NCBI RefSeq assembly: GCF_013359935.1
Contig: NZ_JABMCB010000122.1
Location: forward strand, 1-62,247
Length of the DNA stretch: 62,247 nucleotides
Direction: 5' to 3'
Source: Paenibacillus xylanilyticus
GTDB lineage: Bacteria; Bacillota; Bacilli; Paenibacillales; Paenibacillaceae
Part shown: in pieces, positions 53,129 to 62,240 of the stretch
Layout: every line of letters begins with the position of its first letter
How positions within the stretch are numbered: position 1 is the first letter of the stretch
Made by a program: the position numbers and the translations under genes
Notes under the pieces: model-generated
Told to the model about the DNA's origin: nothing
Database searches by the model: none
What the model saw: the letters and a program-made list of their open reading frames with translations, nothing else

Positions 53129-54217
53129 CTACGTTTGTTCAAGAACGAAAGTTGCCGAGGCGGTGGGTTGTCCATTGACCACAATCGTTATCGTGTGCAG
53201 CCCGGCATAATAACGTCTTGTTGTAATTACCTTGAACGATTGCTTCGTAGCTACCTTGCTGCTCCCGGCGGGATACATTTTATCCGAGCATTTGAAGCGT
53301 TTCGGTGCCTGCTTGCCATTTGCCTTCATATATCCGATCTCATACTCGATCCGCAGCATCTGAGGCTGACCGCTCTCATTAACCACATCGAACGTGAATT
53401 CCAGCTCTTCACCGATCGCAATCGTATCCCGTGCAAGCTCAAGATGCCCAATATGTACGGCGTCCTGTTGGGTATATCCGAAGAGAGAGAGTGCTTTGGG
53501 ATGTCCTTTTTTCAACAGGGAACGGCTGGCATGACGTACAATCCAGTCGGTATGCGGATGCTGACCATGCCATGTAGAGGCTAGATCCAGAACCAGATCA
53601 GGATGGTCTTTCGAGATATCGTTCAGATGGTTCGCTACACTTTTCCGTACATAGAGGGACTCGTCCTGCTTCAACGCATGGAGAATGGGAAGTGCAGGTG
53701 TTGGGTCGGCAATCAAACTTCGCAGCTTGGAACCCCATGGCAAACGAGGGCGACTGCCTTCGCTGGCAAGCCTGCGAATATGCTCGTTCTCACTGTTTGT
53801 CCATTCCATCATCTGTTTCATCGTTTCGATGGGATAACGTTCAATAAACGGGCGTACCGCAAACTCCGAGCTGGAATAAGGTGTGAAGACCGCCAGGTAC
53901 TTCATGGATAATTCATAGTGCTCAGGCGCTAGTCCGTTCACTTCAATAAAATCAGGTACAAACAAATACTCAACCCCGCGCAGCTGCGGCGCCGCCTGTT
54001 CAAGCACATGCAAGGCTTCTTCATACGAATCAGGCAGTACTTCCGTCAGGGCAAGGGTAATCCGGCGAATACGTGCCTTGAATTCCGCTTGCTCCCAGCC
54101 TTCGGCAAACACGAGGTCGCGAAAGTGCGCCTTGTCCAGAGCGGGGTAGAATTGGTGCAGCAGTTCTCCGGTTTGATCGATCAATGCGGGCGTATATTTG
54201 TCCTTAAACAGTTCCAT
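53129..54217 (-). CDS. DNA alkylation repair protein, AlkC-like
   Basis: A 362-residue HEAT-like-repeat glycosylase of the AlkC/AlkD superfamily, which removes cationic N3/N7-alkylpurines. Seen: helical repeats through residue 270 (FAEGWEQAEFKARIRRITLAL; SENEHIRRLASEGSRPRLPWG; LKQDESLYVRKSVANHLNDI) and a C-terminal Ig-like beta domain (about 275-362; LEFTFDVVNESGQPQMLRIEYEIG-type start and GLHTITIVVNGQPTASATF end). The Ig-like tail distinguishes AlkC from AlkD. AAGGAGGCGG precedes the ATG. Confidence 0.88.
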   Translation of the reverse strand: MELFKDKYTPALIDQTGELLHQFYPALDKAHFRDLVFAEGWEQAEFKARIRRITLALTEVLPDSYEEALHVLEQAAPQLRGVEYLFVPDFIEVNGLAPEHYELSMKYLAVFTPYSSSEFAVRPFIERYPIETMKQMMEWTNSENEHIRRLASEGSRPRLPWGSKLRSLIADPTPALPILHALKQDESLYVRKSVANHLNDISKDHPDLVLDLASTWHGQHPHTDWIVRHASRSLLKKGHPKALSLFGYTQQDAVHIGHLELARDTIAIGEELEFTFDVVNESGQPQMLRIEYEIGYMKANGKQAPKRFKCSDKMYPAGSSKVATKQSFKVITTRRYYAGLHTITIVVNGQPTASATFVLEQT

Positions 54218-54368
54218 AATCCGCCTCCTTTATCTACTACCCAGTATACCTTAATTTACAGGAATAAGAACATAAGTTCCTGAAAAAAGATCTGGATTCT
54301 AGAGAGGAGGCAGAAATGATGAAAGGCTTAGGGCAACAATAGGGATTGCAGCATAACATAACAAGGTT

Positions 54369-54400
54369 AAGGCACCTTCCTTCTATAAGGGAGGTGCCTG
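54369..54400 (-). terminator. Terminator-like hairpin after the YqfQ-like gene
   Basis: AGGCACCTTCC pairs with GGGAGGTGCCT across about 8 bases; the - strand continues TTAACCTTGTT. It lies 10 bp beyond the stop of the gene ending at 54410. Confidence 0.7.
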
Positions 54401-54409
54401 GTGAAGTGT

Positions 54410-55048
54410 TTAACGTTTGCTGCTTTTGGGACGGCGCTTGGTGGAACTGGTTTTGCGCCGAGTCGTGTTACTGCTGCGGCGGCGTGGGGTGGCTGTTGCC
54501 TTCTTGCGGCGCTTCCGCGAGCGGCGAGGTGGTGTATATTCCTCATAGTCGGTCTCTGCAGGACTGCTGCTCTTGCCTTTTCCTTTACCAAAAGGCAGGA
54601 TGCCCATAACAAGCTTCATCATCGGGGCCATTTGTTGAATGCCGCCAACGACCTTTTGCATTTTACCAATGCCATTCATGATGCCGTCGATTCCGCCGAA
54701 GCGGTCGATCATTCCTTTCAGTTCACCGAGATTGGCCAGCGAGAACCCGGAACTTCCTGAAGCAGCAGGAGCCTCAACCGGAACTGGAGAAACAACAGGG
54801 GCACTGCCACCCAAATAGTTTCCGCCGGGTGCGCCTTGCCCATAAGGTACAAGTGCAGAGGCTTCCACTTCACCGTAGCCCGGATAATAGGGCTCTACGC
54901 CTGGATACATCGGCTGAACCTGGGTTTCATTCAATGAACGCTGTACTGCACCGGGCGGCATATAGGCAGAAGTCTGCGCCTGTCTGTGCGAATAGGAAGA
55001 CGGACGCTGCCGTGGTGCAGGCTGGCGATGATAATAATGCTGTGGCAT
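54410..55048 (-). CDS. Basic low-complexity protein, YqfQ/VrrA-like
   Basis: A 212-residue protein in three parts: a His/Gln/Pro/Tyr-rich N-terminus (residues 1-60), a conserved-looking middle (about 105-150: LGELKGMIDRFGGIDGIMNG and MAPMMKLVMGILPFGKGKG) and an Arg/Lys/Ser/Thr tail of about 45 residues (RRSRKRRKKATATPRRRSS). The pattern resembles YqfQ/VrrA-type proteins of Bacilli, associated with spores, but similarity is loose. The tail could bind nucleic acid. A weak ribosome binding site (GGAACGTG) precedes the ATG. Confidence 0.7.
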   Translation of the reverse strand: MPQHYYHRQPAPRQRPSSYSHRQAQTSAYMPPGAVQRSLNETQVQPMYPGVEPYYPGYGEVEASALVPYGQGAPGGNYLGGSAPVVSPVPVEAPAASGSSGFSLANLGELKGMIDRFGGIDGIMNGIGKMQKVVGGIQQMAPMMKLVMGILPFGKGKGKSSSPAETDYEEYTPPRRSRKRRKKATATPRRRSSNTTRRKTSSTKRRPKSSKR

Positions 55049-55504
55049 GAACGATCACGTTCCTTCTATGTTGGATTTCGGAATTGCGTTCCTTCAGCTG
55101 TAATGATCATGGGCATAACAGACCGAGTTGGAACTCCCTTTTGCTATACTGTATGTCATTCGCGGAGAGACGGCGTAGGCGGGTGTCATGGAAAACGTGA
55201 TATTTGCGGATTTGGGCGCAGGGGACAAGTGAGGTTTTTATTCATAGAAAAGAGAAGCTTGTACACAAAATTGTAACAATTAGGAGGGCTAAATCCCTAC
55301 GTAAGCAATCGGGAATATACAGGTGAAAAATGGGAAAAACCGCAGTAATATCGGATAGTGTCCACGTGTGGAGGACAATAGTACCTAATGGAAGCGGTAA
55401 CATGTATTTTTATTCTGTAGTGCGTGAAATCGTTAACGCTTGAAATACCAACTCAGGGTGAGTACAATGAAGGTACACAGTAACCGCTAGGGGATGATGA
55501 TGAA
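55049..55504. other. Intergenic region before yerC
   Basis: About 455 bp. TTAGGAGGGC at about 55280-55289 is a good ribosome binding site with no proper frame behind it. A TGTCC/GGACA inverted pair lies at 55359-55377. A 37-codon frame at 55330-55443 is possible but unsupported. Nothing else recognised. Confidence 0.35.
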
Positions 55505-55795
55505 ATGCAGCTGAAAAAGCTAAATGATAAAAGTATTGAACAACTATTCGAGGCCATTCTCACTCTGAAAGATATTGAGGAGTGCTACGTGTTTTTTGAT
55601 GACCTCTGCACGGTAAACGAGATCCAATCCATGTCCCAGCGGCTGGAAGTAGCACGCATGCTTGGCAAAGGCAATACGTATAACCAGATCGAAGCGGAGA
55701 CAGGGGCAAGTACGGCCACGATCTCTCGTGTGAAGCGCTGCCTGAATTACGGCAATGATGGATATAAAATGACATTGGAACGTCTGGGTCGCTAA
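55505..55795 (+). CDS. yerC: YerC/YecD family TrpR-related protein
   Basis: A 96-residue protein of the YerC/YecD group, related to the Trp repressor fold. Seen: LKDIEECYVFFDDLCTVNEI, LGKGNTYNQIEAETGASTATISRVKRCLNYG containing a helix-turn-helix (about residues 55-80). It should be a small DNA-binding protein; its target is unknown. GGGGATGATG precedes the ATG. The next gene begins one base after the stop. Confidence 0.92.
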   Translation: MQLKKLNDKSIEQLFEAILTLKDIEECYVFFDDLCTVNEIQSMSQRLEVARMLGKGNTYNQIEAETGASTATISRVKRCLNYGNDGYKMTLERLGR

Positions 55796-55796
55796 G

Positions 55797-56582
55797 ATGA
55801 AGAAACCGGGTGTGCTCATCATTAGTCACGGTTCTCAGGAGCAGACCTGGGTAGAATCCGTCGATGACGCGGTCTCCCGGCTCACTCTTCCTGACCCATT
55901 GCCTGTTGAGGCTTCATTTCTTGAACTTGTGGAAGGACGCCTGATCCAGGACGGTATCGACCGACTGGAGGCACAGGGTGTAACTGATATTCTGGTCGTA
56001 CCCCTTTTCGTTTCGTCCGGTAGTACACATGTGGATGAAATCGAGTATGCGATCGGTGCGAAGCAAGCACCGGAACGGGAAACAGATCTGGAACCCTTCC
56101 GGGTAAATGCAAAAGTACACTTCGGTTATCCTGTGGATAACGATCCGGATATTGCCGTTATGGTATGGGATAAAGTCAAATCGCTCTCTCAAGATCCGGA
56201 GCAGGAGACGATTCTGCTTGTCGGGCACGGGAGCATCCATGATGGATTCCGTCAGCGCTGGGAAACAGGCATTTCTTCGCTCGCACAGCGAGTGCAGGAG
56301 GTTAGTGGCGTAGCCCATACGGATTATGCACTTCTCAATCCGGAGAGTGTGTATGACAAGGCGAAGTACTGGAGCCAGGAGCAGGGAAGCCGCGTTATTG
56401 TGGCGCCACTGTTTTTGAGTGCCGGTTATTTTACGATGAACGTCATTCCGGGCAGGCTGAAGGAACTGGATTACGCGTACAGTGGTGAGACGCTGCTGCC
56501 GCATCCATTGCTTGGGCACTGGCTGGAGCGTCAAATTCAACTTTTGTTGGCAAAATGTAATGAGGGTAAGGCCTCTTCTTGA
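55797..56582 (+). CDS. CbiX/SirB-like chelatase family protein
   Basis: A 261-residue protein with two tandem CbiX-type halves. First: VLIISHGSQEQTWVESV with the metal His, FLELVEGRLIQDGIDRL, VVPLFVSSGSTHVDE. Second: LLVGHGSIHDGFRQRWE, ALLNPESVYDKAKYWS, VIVAPLFLSAGYFTM. SirB inserts iron into sirohydrochlorin for siroheme; CbiX inserts cobalt. No other siroheme or cobalamin gene is nearby, so the metal is open. It forms an operon with yerC. Confidence 0.88.
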   Translation: MKKPGVLIISHGSQEQTWVESVDDAVSRLTLPDPLPVEASFLELVEGRLIQDGIDRLEAQGVTDILVVPLFVSSGSTHVDEIEYAIGAKQAPERETDLEPFRVNAKVHFGYPVDNDPDIAVMVWDKVKSLSQDPEQETILLVGHGSIHDGFRQRWETGISSLAQRVQEVSGVAHTDYALLNPESVYDKAKYWSQEQGSRVIVAPLFLSAGYFTMNVIPGRLKELDYAYSGETLLPHPLLGHWLERQIQLLLAKCNEGKASS

Positions 56583-56592
56583 GAAGAGGCTT
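56570..56592 (+). terminator. Short hairpin at the end of the CbiX-like gene
   Basis: GCCTCTTCT pairs with AGAAGAGGC around TTG, overlapping the stop codon; no T run follows, so it may protect the 3' end rather than terminate. Confidence 0.4.
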
Positions 56593-56617
56593 AGCACTTT
56601 AAATGTATAGACAATGA

Positions 56618-56648
56618 AACCACGTCCTTGGACGTGGTTTTCTGTTTG
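56618..56648 (+). terminator. Terminator between convergent CbiX-like and TetR genes
   Basis: AACCACGTCC (56618-56627) pairs perfectly with GGACGTGGTT (56630-56639), followed by TTCTGTTTG. Confidence 0.8.
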
Positions 56649-56672
56649 TTGGGAATCATTTTATGGAGGTAC

Positions 56673-57242
56673 TTAACCTTTTGCCACCAACGAAGGCAGG
56701 CTCAAATGGAGCTCCAGCAGGGCGATCAACTGATCCACCATATCCTCCGCAGAATAAGGCATGGCGTTCATTATCCACCATTCCAGCAGACCCACGGCAG
56801 CAGAAGCAAGAAATTGTACAGTGACTTCTTTGCTCATGCTTTCCTGAACGCCGCACGCATCCATTTGTTCCTCGACACCTTGAATCATAAGTGTCATCAG
56901 CTTGCTTCGGAATGCGGGAATCCCTTTTTTCGTTAGAAGCGTGGTATAAATGGCCGCATGCTCTTCGAGATACCGGAAGGTCCGCAGCAGCGCTTCCTTC
57001 GCCGTCAGTGGCGTTGGAAAATGATCGCTCATGCAGGTGTCCACCAATTGCTGCAAATACGTCTCGATACACCGATCCAGCAGATCAAACTTGTCTGTAT
57101 AATGCAAATAGATCGTTCCCCGGTTAACATTGGCTCGATCGGCGATGTCGTTGATGGTCATTTGCTCGAAATCCCGCTCTTCCAGCAATCCCACAAATGC
57201 CTCCATGATGGCCTTTCTTGTCTTATAAACGCGTCTGTCCAT
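56673..57242 (-). CDS. TetR family transcriptional regulator
   Basis: A 189-residue regulator: N-terminal helix-turn-helix with MTINDIADRANVNRGTIYLH and YTDKFDLLDRCIETYLQQLV (about residues 26-65), and a C-terminal ligand domain (FRYLEEHAAIYTTLLTKKG; LLEWWIMNAMPYSAEDMVDQ) of the group with TetR_C-type YieF/AcrR-like ends. Start ATG 57242 has GAGGAGGGG upstream. It is divergent from the ketopantoate-reductase-like gene, and the shared region carries two palindromes. Confidence 0.9.
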   Translation of the reverse strand: MDRRVYKTRKAIMEAFVGLLEERDFEQMTINDIADRANVNRGTIYLHYTDKFDLLDRCIETYLQQLVDTCMSDHFPTPLTAKEALLRTFRYLEEHAAIYTTLLTKKGIPAFRSKLMTLMIQGVEEQMDACGVQESMSKEVTVQFLASAAVGLLEWWIMNAMPYSAEDMVDQLIALLELHLSLPSLVAKG

Positions 57243-57327
57243 GGCCCCTCCTCTAATGTCCCTAATGTTCCTGCATAGTCTATACAATTCTTTATAAATT
57301 CCTTGCGCTTTTCAACAATAATGAGCA

Positions 57328-57418
57328 TTTCGTTGATTATTCAACGAAAATGGATATTTTAGCGATTGAAGCACCGTGGCTGCTTTGATACTCTTATTTT
57401 ATCAACAAATGTTGATAA
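57328..57418. promoter_or_regulatory. Two TetR-operator-like palindromes
   Basis: Palindrome 1: TTTCGTTGA (57328-57336), TTAT, TCAACGAAA (57341-57349). Palindrome 2: TTATCAACAAATGTTGATAA (57399-57418). Both are perfect with 4-base centres and share GTTGA/TCAAC half-sites, in opposite order. They lie in the divergent tetR/reductase promoter region. The second is about 40 bp before the reductase ATG. Confidence 0.7.
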
Positions 57419-57459
57419 AGCAACGTTTATTCATAAAATACAAAGTTGAGGGAAATCAA

Positions 57460-58383
57460 ATGAAAATATTGGTCTATGGTGCGGGTGTGTTGGGCAGTCA
57501 ATTGGCCCAGGTTCTGGTACGTGGAGGAAATGACGTTACGGTACTGGCTAGAGGGAAACGGGCTGAAGAGTTAGAGAGGGATGGCGTTGTCATTCGGCAT
57601 GTGTTTCAGTTTAAAACAACGGTCGATCCGGTTCGTGTAACAAGAGAACTAAGAACGGATGACATCTATGATCTCATTTTTGTCGTCATGAAATATAATG
57701 ATTTTCCATCGGTGTTACCCATTATTGCTGACAATCAGAGCAACAACATCGTGATTGTGGGCAACAATGCGGACGCGCGAAGCATGCAAACCTATCTCGA
57801 AGACAACAGCCGGGTGGATAAGCGAGTGGCGTTTGGTTTCCACGTTGGCGGTGGGAAGCGGAACAAAGATCGTATGCTGTCCATAGGCGGGGGAAAGGGA
57901 CTGATGGTGATCGGCGCACTGGACGGAGAGATTCCCTTTCAACCTCTGCTCGATCAGGCCTTCACGAAAGCAAAATACAAGCTGGATGTAATTGAAGATA
58001 TCGACGCTTGGCTGAAAAGTCATCTTATCCCGATTCTGATGCTGAATGCCGTGAGTTTCAATGAAGAGCGAGAGCTGAAGAAGCTGGAGGGAAACAAAGA
58101 GCAGCTCCTGCATATGATCGGTGCCTTGGATGAGGGGATTACTGTACTGGAGGCCATGGGCATCACCATGATCCCGAAAGCACAGGCGAAGCTGATCCGC
58201 AAGCATAAGCGGCTGCTGTATCTTTTGCTGAAGATCTATAGCATGCTTCCGGTGCATAAGCTGGTTGCAGGTTCTTTTGGTGAAATAGAGGCGATGGAAA
58301 GGGCATTTGCCGAGTGGAAAAGAGTAACGCATACTCCAACGCCCCATTGGGATGTGCTCAAAAGCGATTTTACCATCCTATAA
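57460..58383 (+). CDS. Ketopantoate reductase family protein (PanE/ApbA)
   Basis: A 307-residue NADPH-dependent reductase. Seen: the Rossmann start ILVYGAGVLGSQLAQVLVRGG, VTVLARGKRAEELERDG, and the conserved IVVGNNADARSM in place of the usual LQNGxGNE motif. The catalytic Lys region lies near AWLKSHLIPILMLNAVSFNE (about residues 184-203). The altered N-G motif and position beside a TetR repressor argue against house-keeping PanE, and for a regulated related reductase of unknown substrate. I start at ATG 57460 (GAGGG upstream). Confidence 0.85.
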   Translation: MKILVYGAGVLGSQLAQVLVRGGNDVTVLARGKRAEELERDGVVIRHVFQFKTTVDPVRVTRELRTDDIYDLIFVVMKYNDFPSVLPIIADNQSNNIVIVGNNADARSMQTYLEDNSRVDKRVAFGFHVGGGKRNKDRMLSIGGGKGLMVIGALDGEIPFQPLLDQAFTKAKYKLDVIEDIDAWLKSHLIPILMLNAVSFNEERELKKLEGNKEQLLHMIGALDEGITVLEAMGITMIPKAQAKLIRKHKRLLYLLLKIYSMLPVHKLVAGSFGEIEAMERAFAEWKRVTHTPTPHWDVLKSDFTIL

Positions 58384-58417
58384 TGAAGAAAATTTGCATT
58401 TCCAATAGTTCTTCCTA

Positions 58418-58446
58418 TTGCTCAAAACCTCGATCCCGACTACAAT
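58418..58446 (+). promoter_or_regulatory. Sigma-A-like promoter before the DUF4395 gene
   Basis: TTGCTC (58418-58423), 17-bp spacer, TACAAT (58441-58446), 38 bp before the start codon. Confidence 0.55.
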
Positions 58447-58484
58447 AATACCAACTAATAAAATAGGGATAAGGAGGTATGAGG

Positions 58485-58901
58485 ATGCGGGAAGTGCCTA
58501 TGCGTTATGTCAAAGCGAATCAGGTCGGGATTGTGCTGTGTGTATTGCTCTCATTTCTGTTTAATCCGCCGCTGATATTGGGTGCGTTATGGATCATCCA
58601 GGTGGTTGGGCTCGCCTCTGGCGGAAAGCTGAATCTATTTGTCCGGATCGGGAAGGCTGTGCTGAAGGGAAAAGGTACGGAAACCCAGGCGGCGGAGCTG
58701 CAGCGCTTCAATAATATATTGGCGGTCGTGTTCCTTTCTCTGGCACTCATCTCATTCTCCCTGAGCTGGCAGGTAGCCGGTTATCTGTTCTCCGGAATGC
58801 TCCTGCTTGCTGCAAGTGCAGCATTGCTCGGTTACTGTGTGGGCTGCACCGTCTATTTCTGGTATAAACAGCTTCGTGCCGGCAGGCGGATTGGTTTCTA
58901 A
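58485..58901 (+). CDS. DUF4395 family membrane protein
   Basis: A 138-residue membrane protein with DUF4395 features: VKANQVGIVLCVLLSFLFNP at the start, a second hydrophobic segment (LILGALWIIQVVGLA), FNNILAVVFLSLALISFSL, and a last segment with YCVGCTVYFWYK. The two Cys in CVGC resemble a redox or metal motif. I prefer ATG 58485 because AAGGAGG ends 7 bp before it; the in-frame ATG 58479 is only 1 bp from that site. Function unknown. Confidence 0.82.
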   Translation: MREVPMRYVKANQVGIVLCVLLSFLFNPPLILGALWIIQVVGLASGGKLNLFVRIGKAVLKGKGTETQAAELQRFNNILAVVFLSLALISFSLSWQVAGYLFSGMLLLAASAALLGYCVGCTVYFWYKQLRAGRRIGF

Positions 58902-59334
58902 ATGGATATTAAGTGCGGAATATAACGTCATATACACGCGGCTTCGTTCATCGGAGCCGTTTCTTTGTGCTCCCTTTCTAAGGAAAGGAAGGTTAAATTC
59001 TTGTCAGACGGGCAGAATGGGTGTCTATGAAATGGGTTAAATACAGTTGAAGAGAAAATCGATGGCTGTGTAAAATGAGAAGACACCGGGGTGCCGGAAG
59101 TCGTAAATACGTTACAGGCTAGGACATCTTCGCATTTGATGATATGATAGAATATAAAGGCTTTGGAATCAGATGGAATTCCTTATGCATAGATATAGGT
59201 ATGGATGAAGATTCGGGCAGGATTAACGAACGTGGGTGATCATGTAAAATGTTCCCCGGTTGTGGACGCTCGCAAGTAGAAAGAAAATGAGGTCGATCAG
59301 ACTCATGGATAATGTGGAATAGGTGGCGTATGAG
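58902..59334 (+). other. Gap between the DUF4395 gene and dgkB
   Basis: About 430 bp. A terminator-like hairpin (CGGCTTCG with CGGAGCCG, 58939-58960, then TTTCTTT) ends the upstream gene. The dgkB promoter should be here; TATGATAGAATATAAA near 59143-59158 offers a -10. No gene or repeat recognised. Confidence 0.45.
58939..58967 (+). terminator. Terminator after the DUF4395 gene
   Basis: CGGCTTCG pairs with CGGAGCCG (one G-U pair) around TTCAT, then TTTCTTTG. Confidence 0.75.
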
Positions 59335-60216
59335 ATGAAAAAGGCTCGCTTAATATATAATCCGACCTCAGGCCGGGAAGAAATGAAGAAACGTCTGGCT
59401 GATGTTTTGCAGCGTTTGGATCAAGGTGGAATCGAAGCTTCAGTACATGCAACAACGGGTGAAGGAGATGCAACCCGGGAAGCGGAGCTCGCAATCGAGC
59501 GTGGTTATGACATGATTATTGCCGCAGGCGGCGACGGAACGCTGTATGAAGTCATTAACGGCATGGCTGAGCGGGAGAATCGTCCTCCGCTGGGTGTGTT
59601 CCCTTTGGGGACAACGAATGATTTTGCGCGTGCGCTCGGGATCCCAAAACATTGGGAAAATTACGTGGATGTCGTGATTAATCAGCAGACCCGTCCTCTC
59701 GATCTGGGTAAGGCAAATGATAAATATTTTATTAATATTGCAGGCGGCGGCTCCTTGACCGAACTGACATATGAGGTGCCAAGCCGTCTGAAAACGATGA
59801 TTGGACAACTCGCCTATTATATGAAAGGCATTGAGAAAATGGCCAGCCTGTCTCCGCAGGAGCTGATTATCCGCGCGGCAGGCCAGGAAGAGATTCATGA
59901 TGAATTCATGCTGTTCCTGATCGCCAATACAAATTCCGTCGGGGGCTTCGAGAAGCTTGCACCAGGCGCGACGATAGACGACGGAATGTTCGATGTCATC
60001 GGTGTGCGAAAATGTAATCTGGCCGACATGATCCGCCTCGTTACACTCGCGCTGCGCGGGGAACATCTGAACGATAAGAAAGTGATTCATTTCCAGACGG
60101 ATTATATGGAAGTGACGTCACCGGGATACGTACAGCTGAACCTGGATGGGGAGCTTGGCGGCACTTTGCCTGCGACGTTCCAGAACCTGCAGCACCACCT
60201 GCAGCTGTTTCGGTAA
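59335..60216 (+). CDS. dgkB: Diacylglycerol kinase, soluble DgkB type
   Basis: A 293-residue lipid kinase that returns diacylglycerol to phosphatidic acid, important where lipoteichoic acid synthesis releases diacylglycerol. Seen: ARLIYNPTSGREEMKK, the glycine-rich ATP site AAGGDGTLYEVINGM (about residues 63-77), PLGTTNDFARALGIP (about residues 91-105) and NIAGGGSLTELTYEV. I start at ATG 59335 with AGGTGG upstream. It is followed by the rlmD-like gene, as in B. subtilis (dgkB-yefA). Confidence 0.94.
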   Translation: MKKARLIYNPTSGREEMKKRLADVLQRLDQGGIEASVHATTGEGDATREAELAIERGYDMIIAAGGDGTLYEVINGMAERENRPPLGVFPLGTTNDFARALGIPKHWENYVDVVINQQTRPLDLGKANDKYFINIAGGGSLTELTYEVPSRLKTMIGQLAYYMKGIEKMASLSPQELIIRAAGQEEIHDEFMLFLIANTNSVGGFEKLAPGATIDDGMFDVIGVRKCNLADMIRLVTLALRGEHLNDKKVIHFQTDYMEVTSPGYVQLNLDGELGGTLPATFQNLQHHLQLFR

Positions 60217-60368
60217 GAGAAGCGTGTGATGGCACGGGTGGCAGTGTGTTTTTCCAGTTGCCGACCGCGAAGGGATCACGTATAATCTCAGGGTGAAATT
60301 GAAAAGATGAAGTGGAATGAACTCCCCATGCGTGGGGTGATATATAAGAAGAAAGAAGTGAATGTACG

Positions 60369-62111
60369 TTGTCTAATACGAACCGCAGCGGTCGTGGAAA
60401 AAACCGCCGGAATTCGGCTGCCTCTCAGGGGCAAGGGAATGCGATGGCATCCCGTCAGCCAGGTAAATCATCTCGTCCATCATCACGTCAGCAAGGGAAA
60501 GAGGTGCGGCCACAAGGCGCATCTCTTTCTGCCGTTCGTCCGAAGGGAAGGGGACGTGAATCCGCGCCAATCGAAGGACTTCCGGTCAGCAAAAACGAAG
60601 AGACCGTCATCGACATCATTGGCATGAACCATGACGGTGAGGGTGTAGGCCGTGCGAATGGATACACGCTCTTCGTACAAGGTGCACTCCCGGGTGAAAC
60701 CGTCCGCGTACGCGTGATGAAGACCAAGAAGCAGTACGGCTACGCCAAGCTGCTGGAGATCGTGAAGGCGAGTCCGGATCGTGTATCCGCGCCGTGTCCG
60801 ATCTATGATCAGTGTGGCGGCTGCCAGATCCAGCATATGAGCTATGCCGGACAGCTTGCGTGGAAGCGCCAGCTGGTGGTCGATAATTTGCAGCGGATCG
60901 GGAAGCTGAACGTGATGGTGGAGGATGCAGACGCTCAGGGTGATGAAGCGAACCAGAAGAAACGTTCTGAAAAGAATGTGGATCAGGTAGCTGAACCAGC
61001 TATTACCGAAGAACAAGGGAACGGCAGCAATCGTATTCGTCTTCGGCTGGAAGGTGTCATGAACGAAGAAGCTGCTGCGCACGCTATCCGTGTGCTGCCT
61101 ACCATGGGTATGGACGAGCCGTGGCGTTACCGCAACAAGGCACAGGTGCCAATTGGCGCGACCGAGGGCGGCTTGGTGGGTGGATTTTATGCCAAAGGAA
61201 GCCATCGGATCATTGATATGGAGACCTGCCTTATCCAGCATGAACACAACGACGAAGTTGTAGCCAAGGTGAAGGAGATCGGGAGTCATCTGGGAATCAG
61301 CGCATACAACGAAGAGACAGGCCGCGGCCTGCTGCGTCATGTGGTCGTGAAGAAGGCTTTCCGCACAGGTGAGATGATGCTTGTTCTGGTCACCAATGGC
61401 CGGGATATCCCGCATAAGGATGAATGGATCGGCAGTATTCGTGAAGCGATCCCGCATGTGGCGAGCATCTGCCAGAACGTGAACAAGAAACAGACCAACG
61501 TCATCTTCGGCGATGAAACCCGTGTCCTGTGGGGCCGTGATGTAATCTACGATTATATCGGAGATGTGCAGTTTGCGATCTCTCCACGTTCGTTCTATCA
61601 GGTCAACCCAGTACAGACAGAAGTGCTGTACGGGAAGACAGTAGAATACGCTGGGCTGAGCGGCAAAGAAACGGTCATTGATGCCTACTGCGGCATCGGT
61701 ACGATCTCTCTCTTCCTCGCGCAGCATGCGGATCAGGTGTATGGGGTAGAGATCGTGCCCGAAGCCATCGAAGACGCTCGCAGCAATGCGATGCTGAACG
61801 AGATGAAGAACGTGAAGTTCGAAGTCGGGGCATCAGAAGATGTCATCCCGCGCTGGAAAGAGCAAGGCATCGAAGCCGACGTCATCGTCGTCGATCCTCC
61901 GCGCAAAGGCTGTGATCCACGCTTGCTGGATACGATCCTGGAGATGAAGCCGGAGCGCGTGGTGTACGTGAGCTGTAACCCAAGCACCTTGGCACGTGAT
62001 CTGCGCGTACTGGAGGATGGCGGTTATCGAACGGTTGAGGTAACGCCGGTGGACATGTTCCCGCATACGGTGCATGTGGAGTCGGTGGCGATGTTGTTGA
62101 GGGAAGTGTAG
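60369..62111 (+). CDS. rlmD: 23S rRNA (uracil-C5)-methyltransferase, RlmCD/RlmD type
   Basis: A 580-residue SAM-dependent enzyme methylating uracil C5 in 23S rRNA (U747/U1939 in Bacillus). Order: a basic low-complexity N-terminus of about 75 residues, TRAM domain ([40 protein letters not shown]), Fe-S cluster region with [17 protein letters not shown], a charged insertion of about 50 residues (about 185-230), then the methyltransferase with [25 protein letters not shown] and the catalytic Cys in [16 protein letters not shown] start with a weak AGAAGTG. The extension and insertion are unusual for the family. Confidence 0.93.
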   Translation: MSNTNRSGRGKNRRNSAASQGQGNAMASRQPGKSSRPSSRQQGKEVRPQGASLSAVRPKGRGRESAPIEGLPVSKNEETVIDIIGMNHDGEGVGRANGYTLFVQGALPGETVRVRVMKTKKQYGYAKLLEIVKASPDRVSAPCPIYDQCGGCQIQHMSYAGQLAWKRQLVVDNLQRIGKLNVMVEDADAQGDEANQKKRSEKNVDQVAEPAITEEQGNGSNRIRLRLEGVMNEEAAAHAIRVLPTMGMDEPWRYRNKAQVPIGATEGGLVGGFYAKGSHRIIDMETCLIQHEHNDEVVAKVKEIGSHLGISAYNEETGRGLLRHVVVKKAFRTGEMMLVLVTNGRDIPHKDEWIGSIREAIPHVASICQNVNKKQTNVIFGDETRVLWGRDVIYDYIGDVQFAISPRSFYQVNPVQTEVLYGKTVEYAGLSGKETVIDAYCGIGTISLFLAQHADQVYGVEIVPEAIEDARSNAMLNEMKNVKFEVGASEDVIPRWKEQGIEADVIVVDPPRKGCDPRLLDTILEMKPERVVYVSCNPSTLARDLRVLEDGGYRTVEVTPVDMFPHTVHVESVAMLLREV

Positions 62112-62201
62112 AAAACTAATAAACACCTGCTATTCATAATAAACCTGTGCTAAAAATCGAATAAAGACGTGATAAAATCGGGGAGAGGAAGAGTGGAGAA
62201 G

Positions 62202-62240
62202 GGGGAAAACCCAGATCCATCAAGCCTTTCCCCTGTTTTT
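62202..62240 (+). terminator. Terminator after rlmD
   Basis: GGGGAAA (from 62202) pairs with TTTCCCC (to about 62233), followed by TGTTTTTC. Confidence 0.75.

Noticed and set aside
55330..55443. 37-codon frame starting MGKTAVISDSVHVWR
   Set aside because: It has a fair AGGTG site but no recognisable features; evidence is too thin to call.
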